Source: Mimosa pudica (taxonomy: Eukaryota; Streptophyta; Magnoliopsida; Fabales; Fabaceae). Taken from it: a DNA stretch of 64,000 nucleotides. The stretch lies in NCBI GenBank assembly GCA_029929735.1, contig JAKELP010000045.1, forward strand, positions 4,417,001 through 4,481,000, read 5' to 3'. The notes beneath the pieces were generated by a model. That model was given only the letters and a program-made list of their open reading frames with translations. It did not search any database and was not told where the DNA came from. The position numbers and the translations under genes are program-made. This document shows, piece by piece, positions 51,324 through 63,603 of the stretch. The first letter of the stretch is position 1, and each line of letters begins with the position of its first letter.

Positions 51324-53579
51324 ACTTGGTTATCAGTATTTGGTATACGATAACCTAGGACTGTGCTGCATTGCATGTAGATTGGCAATATACATTCTTA
51401 GTATTCCCTTCCTTCTGTGCATGAATATCTGACCTTTTGCGAGGAATATCACTCATCTCGTGGTGGGGAGAGAGTGATAAGAGAAATTGAACAGGTATTG
51501 TGGAGAGATTGAGATGAACATAGAAAGAATAACGAAATAATGTTGATATGTATAAGAATTTAGGAAGAATGACGAAATAAGGATGCTTCTCTGGGGTCTC
51601 GAATATAGTTATGTGCCGGCCATAATCATAGTCGAGGCATCATGAGATCCTTTATTGGGTTGAGGGTATATTATCAAATCTGATTCTACAGCTATTGGGT
51701 TTGAATTTGTGGTTTTAAAACCATTATTAGTTGATTTCTAAGTACTCTATGGGTTGGAGTTACTTGATTTTTAGTTAGGATGATGATTTGTCAAAATTAG
51801 ATGTTGGAATGCTAGGGTTTGGTGAGGATTTCGAAAATCCTCTCATTGTTCTGATTATTGGTGTTTCCTTATGGTTGTAACTTGCTATAAGATTATCTAA
51901 AATGTGATAAATATATGACATGGAGTATTTGAAGTGTGGTTTTGGGTTCTAGAATGTGTTTATAATATTAATAAGGTTATGAAATGATGATGTGACTAAA
52001 TTGAATAATTTGACCTTGTGTGCGACTTTGTGCTTGGAGTTGAATACTTTAGTATGTGGATGTGCTTTTATTTTGGGTGCATGTAATGACCGTTGAATAA
52101 GGGGTTATTAATTGAACGTGTGAAGTTTAGGAAAACTTATAGAGTGCTTGTGTATATTTAATCAATTGGATTACTTTGAAAGAAGATTTTATTTGAATGC
52201 ATATATGATTGGATGGCAAGAGATTTAGTTACATGACTTTCGTTTGTGATTAATTGTGGAATTGTATTGACAAATGAATTAGTTCATTTTTGTTTTGAAG
52301 GGATCCATTGTAATCCCTCCAACACTAATTATTGATGGTTTTGAAGTTTCAACTATGAATTGATGATTGATTGAAGAAATTTAGGTTTCAGGTTAAAGTT
52401 TATTAGGGGTAATACTTGAGTTAAGATGTGCTTGGATATCTTAAAGTAATATTTTGGTTATGAATTAAAAAACTGAGTGGGATAGTTTGCCGAAGTTGAG
52501 GCTTTACAGTGGTTTTATGGGTGAATATACTATATTGATCATGAAACTGAGGATTTTTGGACATGAATATTGTTTAGGTTTGATTAACAAAGGTAGTTAA
52601 GGAAATTAAAATTTGCTGTATTATCGAAATCTAATGTTTTGAGGATTCAAAGAAGACAAGACTTAGGCTATTATAAATGGTTGGGGAAAGTTTTTGAGTT
52701 AGTATTGATGCAATGACCTAAGGAGGAAGCAGTAATATCTTTTAAATGGGGCAATGAGTACGTAGGTGTGAGGTTCATTCCTAATTTGAAAGAAACATAA
52801 TGGTGTAAGTATAGGAATATGGTGAGAAACTTTTGGTTAATGATTGGAGAATGACCCTCGTTGCCCGAAAATTCTAGGAAATTAGACACCTCTGTTGTAG
52901 CAAAGTTAGAATATGATTCAATAATTCAGAAACTAAAGGAATGGAGTGGAATAGTTTGGCTAGAATTTGAAAATTTTCTTCTCTAATTCAAGATCTTAGA
53001 GATGTATTGAGTGGGATAGACTACGTATCAGTTCTTAGTAAAGTTTAACTTGGGTATTGTGATTTTTGACATGTTTATCCATTAATTTGCTAGTATAACA
53101 AAAGTCAATTGAGATTTTGAAAAGAATTCTAGCTATAATCCTAGTTATCTTGCGTAGTACTTTTAACCTTAATCAAAATGTTATGAATATTCAAGTCAAT
53201 CTGACTTGATTTCACCTCTTTTGAATCCCTGAAAGGAACATGATAATGGGTGCTAGTATACTTAACTTCACCTTTATCATAAGAAAACATCTTTCATACC
53301 TCAAAAATTGACTACATTTCTCCAGAAAATTGTGACCCATAACCTCTAAAGTGATTTTAATTTCTCGAAATCATTGTTAGTATCTCCTTTTTGATACATG
53401 GACGACATTTATGGCAATGAAGCCTCCATGCCAATGAGTTTAATCTTCCAAAGTTATATCCAAATTTCTTTTCTTCCTCTTGAAATAGGATTATTAATCC
53501 AAGAAACTGTTCTTTTCCCTTTTATTTAATGATAAGTTCTACTAATTTCGAGAACGAAATTATTTAAGAGGGGTAGAAT
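51324..53579 (+). other. Internal domain of LARD B (non-coding)
   Basis: 2256 bp. The first 340 bp match the same region of element A2, including the primer-site-like TTGGTTATCAG (51326) and the stem TATCACTC/GAGTGATA at 51448-51480. The rest is AT-rich without frames over about 72 residues. It ends in the polypurine tract AAGAGGGGTAGAA just before 53580. Confidence 0.88.
53565..53579 (+). other. Polypurine tract of LARD B
   Basis: TAAGAGGGGTAGAAT directly before the TG of the right LTR. Confidence 0.85.
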
Positions 53580-56500
53580 TGTAACATCCTGAAAATTTAA
53601 TACAGGATCAAGGAGTGTTTTGGGAAATAATAAATGGAGAAATTGGGAATTTTGAATTTTTAGGGATTTTTAGTGATTTTTGAGGACACTTTTGAAATTT
53701 TGAGTGATAAATGTGCATATAATTAATTAAGAAATTGAAGAGTTTGAAATATGAGGGAATGGTAAAACCCAAAATATTTTGAAGGTTAAGGAGATTGGAG
53801 GCTGGTTTAAGTGGTTTTAAAAATTAAAAGAGTACATTATGATAAATTTTGCTACAAATTATAATAACATACCCTATAAACACCTAAACCAAACACTTCC
53901 TTTTCTCCACCCCTCTTATTTGCGCCGACAGGACCCTCCTCCCCTTACCTTCTCCGATTTTTCTTTCTTCTCTCCGCCCAAACGGCGCCCTTCACCTCCA
54001 CGGGCGGCGGCGGCGCTGTCCACCCCCTCTCTCCCTCAACCTCACTGAAATTCGTTCCTCTTTCACCTCCCCTTTCCATTTTCAGTTTCATCTCTCCCAG
54101 CTCATAGATTTCTTGTTGTCCTCACCCCCCCTCGAGGTTTCCCCTTCGTTTCCGGCGAGCCCACGTCGGTTGTTGGCGGGAATAAGGTAAGCTTTGCCAT
54201 TTCTTTACTCCATGCTCTTCTTCTTCCTAACAAAATCAAAGCTTTCTCTACCTCACTTCGTTCCCTTGTTTGTTCGGCGAGTTCCAGCTATTCCCGAGAG
54301 ATTCATGGCGAATTCGACAACCTTTTGACATACAAGTGCATAGTTGAGTTTGGGTAAACCTTCTATTTCAATTTACATCGCTTTTATTCGAGTTTTGGGT
54401 GAGATTTGAGTGGAGTCCGAGATTAAGGTTGAGTTTTGGGTTAATAAAGTTATTGATTTCTTGTTTCTTATGTCTTGGATTGATTTCTTTAGGTTAATAC
54501 ATATGTGAATGTGGTGAAATTGATTGATTTTATTTTCTATTGGTGGTTCAAATGGGTTTTGAGTATGCTTGGCTGTTGAAATCAAATGGTTTATGCTTGA
54601 AAGATGTTTTCTAGCAAATGGCTTCTCTACACTCTCAAAACTGTTTTCTAAATGGGTTCTACATGTGGGATAAATTACAATTTGAATTGATAGATGCATT
54701 AGTGTTTAAAAATCTGATTAAAGTTGTAGTTTTAAATCAGAGGGCCTTAAAGATTTGTAGCCGCTCATTGTATCATTATGAGTTATTAAGGAGTAGTTTT
54801 GCTTCTTTGTGATCATAAAGATTTGAATTAATAGTCACTCATCATTGGTATCCCTTGGTTGTTTTGTAAAGCGTAAATTAATATTGATGGAAACTGTTAT
54901 TTTGCTTATAGTGGCTGAATTGATATATATAGTTGAATGAAGCTGTCTTTTCTTGGTTATTGATGTTATAGTGAGTTTTCTCTTCTTGTTTTTCCCACTT
55001 TACATCTTCGATTGGCGAGTATTTGAGTGGGAATCGATGTAGGCTTCTGGGGATTACAGAATCTGGCGAGTTTCTTTGGAGTTTATGGGTTCAAAGCTTT
55101 CAAAATCTGTTTCCTTCCATGTGTCGGTCTAGTTTGGGAATTCAGTTTGATCTCTGGTTGTTAGTTCTACCATTGCTCTGTTGTTATTTCAACCTGAGGA
55201 CTGTTTGTGGCTGGAATAATTGAACTATGGTCTTTTATTAATGTTGAAGGATGATTTAAAAATAGTTAGGAAGCAAAGAGATTTCTCTAGAGATGATTTT
55301 AGTCAAGTAGCAATTTATAAAGCTCAGTCATATACTCTGTTTGTGCATGATTTGTGTATGTAAATGTGGCTGTTTAGGAGACCTTATTAATGAATTGTGA
55401 ATTGTGAATGAGGTTTTGAAATTATGAAAACTCCCTCTGTTGGTCAGACTTGTAGGCAAGGAACTTAAATAATTGTATTTAGGAAGTTTGGTGGTTTTGA
55501 AAACTGAATTTTAAAGACTGCATAGATACTTTCGAAATTCAATGATGTGGAGTAGAGGTCAATTGTGAATTGTTCTAAATTTTGAGATTTGGACAGCTCG
55601 AAGTCAAATGATTGCCACTATTTAATGTTTTCCCAAATAATAAAACAACTGTTCAGATTTCAAGGATGAAGACTTATTCAATTAAATAAACAATTGTGCA
55701 GATTTTTAAGAAGTGATAAAGTTCTTAGAAGAAGTTATAATTCCTCTTTGATGCTCTTTTATTTTACTTGATTGAGTACGAAGGTTTTAACTTGGTTAAT
55801 TTTCTGTTTGCTCCAATTAATAAGTATAATGGTTTGAGTGTTTGGTTCCAAAATCTAAATTAGTGAAGATCAATGAAGAATCAGTTTTATAAGCCAATAA
55901 ATTGGGTTTAGTTTACAATGATATGTTTTAGGAGATTATGAATGAATAAGTACCGTTGCTTACAAGCTTACATGTCGTAATTCTAATTTTAAGTGATTTA
56001 AGATTATGATCGTCTGTTGCTTTGGTCGAAGGTTGTTTGGAATGGGAGTATCTCAATTGTATTTAATATGTTATGGAAAAATATTAGTCTTGATGTTCTT
56101 TGTCTCTTCTTGGACTGAATAGTCTGCTGTCTGGTGTGTGAATATTAATAAACATATGAGTCCATTAGAAGTAGTAATATGGCTTCGCGGGTTGGTTCTA
56201 TGACATTTGTTTTGAGCATTGGAACTTGAATGATTGTTTCATGGTTCTCATTGAATTTTCTGCTTGGTGGCTACCTTTTCTGATTTATTGCTTTGAAGTT
56301 TCATCTAAAAAATTTTGCTATAACGTCTAGTACATTTTGTAGTTATTTATCTTCCATTTTGGGTGCATCTTTTTGTTGAGCGTTTGATGTGAGTATTGAA
56401 AGGTTGATTGGTACTATGGTTTGAATAAATATGAAATTAAATGATTGTTCATTGAAATGATATATATGTGATTGGTATTATATAAAATACAGGTGATTTT

Positions 56501-58402
56501 TATGTTTGACCTTTAATTGTGTGATTTCATACTTTGGATACTAATGAAGTGTCATATGATAAAGTATAATAGTTAGAATTAAAGAACTTGAGTTGTATAT
56601 AGATAAACATTGTGAAATTATATTCTGGAAACATAGGAATGTGATTTAAAAGGTAGTAAGTGACATAAAGTTTTGTATTGGTTGCTCAATTGGTTGTTTA
56701 TGTTGGTTTGATTCTATACATGACTGAATAAATCCTAGATGGGACTGGGTAGTAATTTCATGAGACCGAGAGAGACGTTAGTTAATCTATGACCTAGAAT
56801 GATTATTAACCTTCTATTATTACATAATGTAATAATAGGAAAGGATGTGATTTGCGTACATTACTCGAGGCAAGGAAAAGTAAAGGGAAAGGACAACAAA
56901 GTGCTAAGGGCGACAGGTAATCACACTTAACCTTGCTATAACGTTGAGGGTGACGTTAGTTAGGGATTTTGTAAAATCCCTTCTCACCCTCTATATATAT
57001 ATATTATCTTTAAAAGATTATTTTTATACAAAATAGGCTATCGGGTGCCTTTCTAACATGATTATTTTATATAAATGATTGATTTACATTATATATATAT
57101 ATTATCCTGGTGATGGTGGTAGTTTTTTTTGAATAGTATGACATACAGATACCATATTCTGATTAAAGAGGATTGTGGTTTGAAAGGGGCGTGAATTGAT
57201 GAGTTTGAGATTGTGAGGGATTTATGTAATATTTGGTTAGGAATAATGATAGTTAGGTGAAGGAAGGAATTGAATGGGATGGTGATATTGAAAGGAAATG
57301 GTGAGTGAGATATTGAAAAGGATATTGTGGACATTGCATGACACTGAGACATATATACCATCGCGCGATGATAACCGTTCGATAGGCCAATCAACTGTTA
57401 TTTGTACGGGTTAACAGATTGGAGACTGTGACCAATGGTTAACAGATTGGAGACTGTGACCAGCAGTCTTCTGATTGGAGACAAGGACTGCTCCCTTTCT
57501 GATTGGAGACAGATTGGGGTTTCCCTCTCATGGGGTTACCAGAGAGGGAAATTGCCCCCTCATTCTGAGAGGGGCACAGTGTCAACTCATTTGGAACATA
57601 TATAGGGCTCGAGCGTAGTGCCTCCGGGATGGCATGAGTAGAGCACCAGGGATTGTACATGAATGTGAGCCGAGAAATTGGATTTGAGAAAGGTATGAAT
57701 GAGAATTTCAGTAAGGAAAGCATGGATTGAAGATTGGATGGTGAAGTTTAGTTGATGTGGGAATTAATTGAGGGATTTTGAGTGATATTTGAAAAGTAGA
57801 GTTGATAACCTTGATTTGAATTGGACGTGACAGAGGGACTGAAGTGTTAAATGGAAGAAGATTTGGGTTATATACATATTACTGAATTTAAATTGTGGTA
57901 CCCTTTAGACGCCCTTACTACCGCACTTCTCACTGTTATAGTGAGTTAAGCGGTGATTACTGGGACAAATTGTCTCATCCCACGATTACTGATATTTTTG
58001 CAGGTATTCATGCACAGGTGCAAGCTTCAGGAAAGGGAATTAGGTAGTAAAGATGATATAGTTTATTTAGAATTGTATATTGCCAATTTATAGGTCTGCA
58101 TTCGCTTCCGCATGTATATATATATCTATTTATTTTTGATATCAATTAGTTTTGTTTATTAACCATGTTAGACAAATCTTTCTAACATGGTTATCAATAA
58201 ATTATCCATGATAGCAGCTGTGTTGTATTAGTTTATTCTTTTCTATCATGGATAATATTTAATCATCAGGAAATTCCTTTTCTAACTATGATAGGACATT
58301 GATATTATGGAAGTCCTTTTTTCTATCATAGTTAGTAAAGAGGTTATTAGATCTAAAATGGATATTATTGGTTAATTAAGTAATTAGTAACCGAATGTTA
58401 CA
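53580..58402 (+). repeat. Right LTR of LARD B (4823 bp)
   Basis: Collinear with the left LTR throughout; hairpin array at 58160-58335. Differences noted include single bases in the leader (for example the GCTGTCCGCC/GCTGTCCACC change) and AT-dinucleotide length near 56997. Confidence 0.96.
58160..58335 (+). repeat. Three-hairpin array at the end of LTR B (right)
   Basis: Same three stems as at 51081-51256, unchanged between the two LTRs. Confidence 0.9.
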
Positions 58403-58407
58403 TACTC

Positions 58408-59272
58408 CATTAGCCTTATTACATTTCTCAATAAACTCGAGGCGTTAGAATAAAGCCACATACATATCTAAATCATTGGAGCGTTCTTTCACCCATATAT
58501 ATTTTTCGTAAACTTGAACTTCCTTTGGGTAGACGTTAATGCTATCGCATCATAGCATTCTTCATCAATATAATACTCTTCATCATGTTTTTCATAATCT
58601 ATATTCATATATGGTATCATATTCAAAAGGATATTCTAACGATGTATATTTCTTCAAACTCATTGGTGTAACAAGGTAACATGCTTTTCAGGTTTAAATG
58701 TGAGTCTCTAACTTATATAAGGTTCCCAAGTTGCATGCACCAAAAAGGTGAAAAATACTTAACAAGTTTAACCTTTAGGGACAAGCCACATGGGTTATTC
58801 TTGTTAAATAAGTAAGAACTTGAGCGAGACCTTCACAGAAACCTTAAAGGGAAACCCTTCAGAGAATCTGTTAGAAATCTCTACTAACTTAGGGTAAATG
58901 TGACCCGAGTATAGGGCCAAATGTTGAACAGATAAAAGGTTTATAGATGACTAAAAAAATAAAAAAAAATCAAATTTTTTTCACAATTTTTTCTCTTCTT
59001 TTTTGACTCTTTTTTTTTGCCTTTTTTTGTTTTCTCTTTTTTTTCTCGCAACAATAGGAAAGAAAAACTAATACAAAGAAGAAATTATCAAACTCTTTTT
59101 TTTTTCTGTTTTACTAAAAACAAGATAACACTAATAAGAAGAGAAAATTACTGTAGAATTTCTTCCAAGTGAAACTTTTTCTGAATGATGATCTTGATGA
59201 ACGGTAGTTAGTTGATGGCGATGAGGGAGTTTGAGCAAAGGAAAGGATTGACAAGGCTCTGGTAACAATTGA
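58408..59272 (-). other. 5' internal remnant of the minus-strand gypsy-like element
   Basis: Non-coding, with long T-rich stretches (58970-59110). It is the other half of the internal domain cut by LARD B. No frame recognised. Confidence 0.55.
59253..59269 (-). other. Primer-site-like sequence of the minus-strand element
   Basis: On the minus strand TTGTTACCAGAGCC, two mismatches from the initiator-Met site TGGTATCAGAGC, begins a few bases after the 5' LTR. Confidence 0.5.
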
Positions 59273-59670
59273 TGCAGAATGGGTGTGAGAATAGAGAAGG
59301 TATATGAAAATTTAGAAGTAGAGGTAGAATAAGAAGAGAGAGAGGTGAAAGAAGAGAGAATTTAGAAGGGAGAGAGCAAGAGAAGAAGACAACTCAATAT
59401 TCTTATTATTCAATTCATAAAAATTTACAAAGCAAATAGTTGAGAACTATATAGGCCTAAACCTAATCTAAAAATTAATGATAGAATACTCTTGAATATA
59501 AATCATACTTAATGCTAATTGATATCAATCAATTTAAAATTAAAATAGAACAATCTAGAAATACTAATTGATAATAATCAAATCATAATATGATAATCTT
59601 CAAATCTCTTATTCTTTCTAATTCTTTTGTGATTCCGATCAAATAATAATTTCCTAATTATCATATCTCA
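59273..59670 (-). repeat. 5' LTR of the minus-strand gypsy-like element
   Basis: On the minus strand it runs from TGAGATATGATAATTAGG to ...CATTCTGCA, 398 bp. Similar to the truncated copy at 45194-45564 with many differences. Confidence 0.72.
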
Positions 59671-60293
59671 TCAATAGTTCATGCTGTGATTTTGACAAAA
59701 GCATTGCTTCATAACTTCGAAAAAATTGAAATGCAAATTAGATGTTTGAGGAAAGAATTTGAATCTAATGAGATTTAGGTATTGAATTTCTAGTAAGATT
59801 TTTCTGAGACTACTATGATGTTTGAGATGCTTAATTAGTAATATGATAGGATGATTGTTTTATGGCATTGATTTTACATGTGGGGCTTGTAAAACTAAGT
59901 AGATACGGTATCTAGTTAAAATAAGGTTGTTCTAAGTTTATGGGTTCATTTTCAGCGATTGATATGTGGTGTTTGAGTAGATGCTTGAAAGGAAATTCTT
60001 ATGTGCACTAAATAGTTTCGTTAGTTGCGGCTATGAATCAAGTGACATGTAGAACAGTCTATGGCAACATGTACTATTCAATATATCTCATATCATTTTT
60101 TTATATGGTACATCAAGTAACACTGAGGAAAATGAGAGACTAAGATGACAAAATACACAAAAGAAACTTTTACAAACACTACTAAATGCATCAATAAGAA
60201 AACTGCATAGGTTTTATTTGGAAATATATTCTCTAAGCTCTTCTTATATGGAGCCTATTAAGAAGAAGCAGCACATGCCTCTCTGAAATAAGA

Positions 60294-60353
60294 ATGCTTC
60301 CCATAGATACACCAAATGCTTCCCATAGATACACCAAATGCTTCCCATATAAT
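60294..60353. repeat. Short tandem repeat, 22-bp unit
   Basis: TGCTTCCCATAGATACACCA-type unit occurs about 2.7 times. Confidence 0.93.
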
Positions 60354-60624
60354 TTACGATATTCACCAGTTTCAATACACACGTAATAATATGTGTGGTG
60401 TGAAAATTTTAAAATGACTAGGCACTCTAATAAATAATATGACAAAAATCATTTTTCTCATATTTTCTCTTAATTTTGCAAGTCGTAAAAAATAAACTTA
60501 TTATCTAATAGCTAATATTTTGAGTTGTCTAGTAAGTAGATTAAAATATCCACCTCATCCTACGTATTTGTTTGTGAGTATTAGTGGAGACCACACTTAA
60601 GAATATCTATTAAACTTATATACA

Positions 60625-60790
60625 TTTGTCTTTACTTGCCAGTCAAGTCAAGTTCCGTGTGAGTTAATTTGGGCATCTCATTCCATTATCCCATCCAGTA
60701 CGTTCGCAATGACTTGCTGTGGTTGCATGAAGGAAAATCATGGCGATAATTGTGTGCATGGTTGTAGAAATACAAAGATTTTAAGGATGC
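60625..60790. repeat. Left copy of a diverged direct duplication
   Basis: Shares ordered blocks (TTGTCTTTACTTGCCAGTCAAG; AAGGAAAATCATGG; TGTGCATGG) with 62935-63090. The two copies bracket the tandem array. Confidence 0.65.
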
Positions 60791-61289
60791 AAAAAATTCA
60801 TGTTGTGTCAACCTTTTAAATCGATGATAGTCGAATTTCGTTCAATTGTACGAAATGGTGAATATTCTTGCAAAGAAAGCCATGATATAAAAAGAATCAA
60901 ATACTAGTCAAAAGAAATTGTTAGCCGGATTAGAAAGTCTCAATCACTTAGCTTGACCTAGTAGTGATCGAGATAGTCCCTTTTATGGCTATTTGCAAAT
61001 GAATGAAGTTTTCAAATTAAATAACCATGAAATCCTTAAAATTCAAATTAAACTGGACAATGGCTACCGTTAATTTATAAAAGGTTTTGGGTACATGTAG
61101 TTTTTTGTTGCTACGTAGTAAAGAAGTAAAATCATAACGGTGATGAATTGGCTTACTAAGCTTAAACGGATACCAACCATGAACCATATTTACAGTACAT
61201 TAACAGTGGGATGTTACGTTTGTGCATGGGATGTTGATTGAGCATGAGATATGGCTGAAGGTTTCCTAAATTTTTTCATGAACACACAC

Positions 61290-62860
61290 AGACATGTCAT
61301 AAATATTGCATCATGCATGAATTTAGGGGAAAACATTTTTAAAGTTTATAAGCAAATATATTTTAAGGGTAAGGGTTTATGAGAAGATATATTTTGAAAA
61401 GGTTATTGTCTTATTTTCATATAGTAAATGAAATATTACTTTTGATATCAATTAATCTTTCTCCTAAAATTCTTTCACTAACAATTCATAAATACTTGGG
61501 AAAATGACAAAAAATGACACTTGAATTTGAGTTGGACAAATGGGGTCTTCAATTCAAACTTGGACAAATAAGGGATAGTCTCCAATTTGTCCTAAATGAA
61601 ATTTGTGGCTTTGTGCCAAAAAAGTAGTTAATGACATATTCTATAGTAGTTAATAGCGATACTTGAATAGTTATTGCAAATGGTAGTTAATAACAATACT
61701 TGAGTAGTTAACAGCGATACTTAAGTACTACTCAAGTATCGCTGTTAACTACTTTAGAATATGTCATTCACTACTCTTTATTACAAAGTCACAAATTTCA
61801 TTTAGGACAAATTGGGGACTATCCCTTATTTGTTCAAGATGGAATTGGAGACCCCATTTTGTCCAACTCAAATTTAAGTGTCATTTTTTTTGTCATTTTC
61901 CCTAAATACTTCATCAAGAATGTGAATTGAGAAGACAATGTTTTTGAGCCTTATAAGCATATACATTTTACGGGTGTACGTGGGGGTTTCTAAGAACATA
62001 TATTCTGAAAGTGTATGTGGGGAATCTTTTAAATAGTATTTGAAGTATTACATTTAATATACAAATCAATTTTCTTCCAAAAATTTTCATTAGCAAATCA
62101 TATAAGTTGCATCATATATGGGGATTCAAGCAACAATATTCTTAAGGGTCATAAGCAAATATATTTTAGTTGACGGTTTAGAAAATATGTTTTGAAAGGG
62201 CGTAGGGGGACTTATATATCTTCATATAATAGTTGAAGTATTACCTGTTTAATACAAATTAATTATTTTCCAAAAAATTTCATTGATATATCATGAATAG
62301 TGCATCATGAATGAGGATTTAGTGGATAATGATTTCACCCATTATAAGAAGATTTATTTTGGGGTGCACTGTTATAAAAAGATATGTTTTGGAAAGGTAG
62401 ATGTTCATATTCATAGTAGTTGAAGTTTTACATTTAATATAAATTATTTTTTTGTAATTTTTAATTAGCAGTATTCCAAAATACTATATAATGAATCTGG
62501 ATTCAGGGGACAATATTTCTAAGCATTATAAGTAGATTTAGTTTAAGGTGAGGGGTTTTCTAAGAAGATACATTTTTGAAGTGTGGAGACTTATTTTTAT
62601 AGTAATTGAGATATTACATGTAATATAAATCAATTTTTTTCCTAAAATATTTTCATTAACAAATCATAAATACTAAATCATGAATTTAGGGGAGAATATT
62701 TTTAGGGTTATAAGCGAATATATTTTAGAACAATGGACCTATTTTGCATATGTTTTGAAATAACGAGTGATCTATTTTCATAGTACTTGAAGTATTACAT
62801 GTAATATAAATTAATTCCATTTCTTAATTTTTTCATTAACATATCATAAAAGAATGGTGA
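61290..62860. repeat. Diverged tandem array, about 190-bp unit, roughly six units
   Basis: Each unit has, in order, a CATCATGAAT-like start, GGGGA-AATATTTTTA, TATAAGCAAATATATTTTA, a GAAGATATATTTTGAAA-like block, GAAGTATTACATTTAATAT and a TTTTCATTAACAAATCATAAAT-like end. Units start near 61298, 61910, 62110, 62300, 62490 and 62675. The first is split by a MITE. No reading frame. Confidence 0.75.
61498..61902. mobile_element. MULE MITE (405 bp) inside the tandem array
   Basis: Arms start GGGAAAATGACAAAAAATGA and end with the complement; nearly the whole element folds back, with a near-perfect palindrome at its centre (about 61703-61755). A 9-bp duplication TAAATACTT flanks it (61489-61497 and 61903-61911). 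Confidence 0.92.
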
Positions 62861-62934
62861 CACTATTGACTTGTATATATGGTGAAGAATGAGACTTTCT
62901 TGGAAATCAAGATACATGCATCATCAGTCTTGAC

Positions 62935-63090
62935 TCCAGTTGTCTTTATTTGCCAATCAAGTTCCCGATCAATTAGCGTATCGAACTTCAATATGCCCAT
63001 TTAGTATGTTGGTAGTGACTGAATGCCGATGGTTGCCTAAAGGAAAATCATTGTAATGATTCTGTGCATGGTAAAGATTATAATGAAATA
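62935..63090. repeat. Right copy of the diverged direct duplication
   Basis: Counterpart of 60625-60790, lying just past the tandem array. Confidence 0.6.
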
Positions 63091-63603
63091 GATTTTGTAG
63101 AAATATCCGTCGCAACTAGACTTTGTACAAGGTAAAATTTTTAGGGAAAGTTAATTTATAGTCCAATGAAAGATATATAATAAGTGAGAGGTCTCATCCC
63201 ACAAAATGGTAAAATCAAAGAACGGTCCCATGGGTTATTATACATGCGGTAAAATACAATATATTAACAAATTATTAGACTTGTGAGTGGTGCTCACTAA
63301 CTTTAACTTACAACAGAGAACACATAATGTACATCCCAAAAATTTATTATGAATATTAATAATTTACAACACTTGTGATCATGCTCAAAAGATGTTACAT
63401 ATGCCGAAAAACTAATTATAACATTTGGCCTTGTACAACTTGTGAACTAGACTCATAAGTTTAACTACTGTATAAAACTATATCCTATAAGCTGTACACT
63501 ATCTCTGGTCCTAATTACAAGACCACATTAACCTATACTTATAAACTAGGGTGAAGATCCAATTTTGATACATAACTATTGATTAAGGAACAAAAGTAAT
63601 ATA
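63091..63603. other. AT-rich spacer
   Basis: No feature recognised. Confidence 0.5.

Larger units (their letters stand above)
46509..58402 (+). mobile_element. Complete LARD-like retrotransposon B (11.9 kb, non-coding)
   Basis: Two LTRs of 4815 bp (46509-51323) and 4823 bp (53580-58402) flank an internal domain of only 2256 bp. The 5-bp duplication TACTC is perfect. LTRs start TGTAACATCCTG and end GAATGTTACA. By eye I noticed roughly 15 substitutions and a few small length changes between them, so insertion is recent. No gag or pol exists; it must be moved by another element. The polypurine tract and preceding TTTCGAGAACGAAATT look like the end of a Ty3/gypsy chromovirus. Confidence 0.95.
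45194..59670 (-). mobile_element. Gypsy-like LTR retrotransposon remnant, minus strand, host of LARD B
   Basis: Related LTRs at 45194-45564 (3' LTR, truncated) and 59273-59670 (5' LTR). Internal DNA survives as 45565-46508 and 58408-59272, split by LARD B. A primer-site-like sequence follows the 5' LTR, and CGTGGGAGAAATTA before the 3' LTR is the polypurine tract. The two LTRs differ at many positions, so it is old. No polymerase remains; short repeats with WKGFP motifs suggest a chromodomain and hence a chromovirus, which is uncertain. Confidence 0.68.
59671..61289. other. AT-rich intergenic DNA
   Basis: No gene. Holds a 22-bp tandem repeat (60294-60353) and one copy of a diverged duplication (60625-60790). 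Confidence 0.55.
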
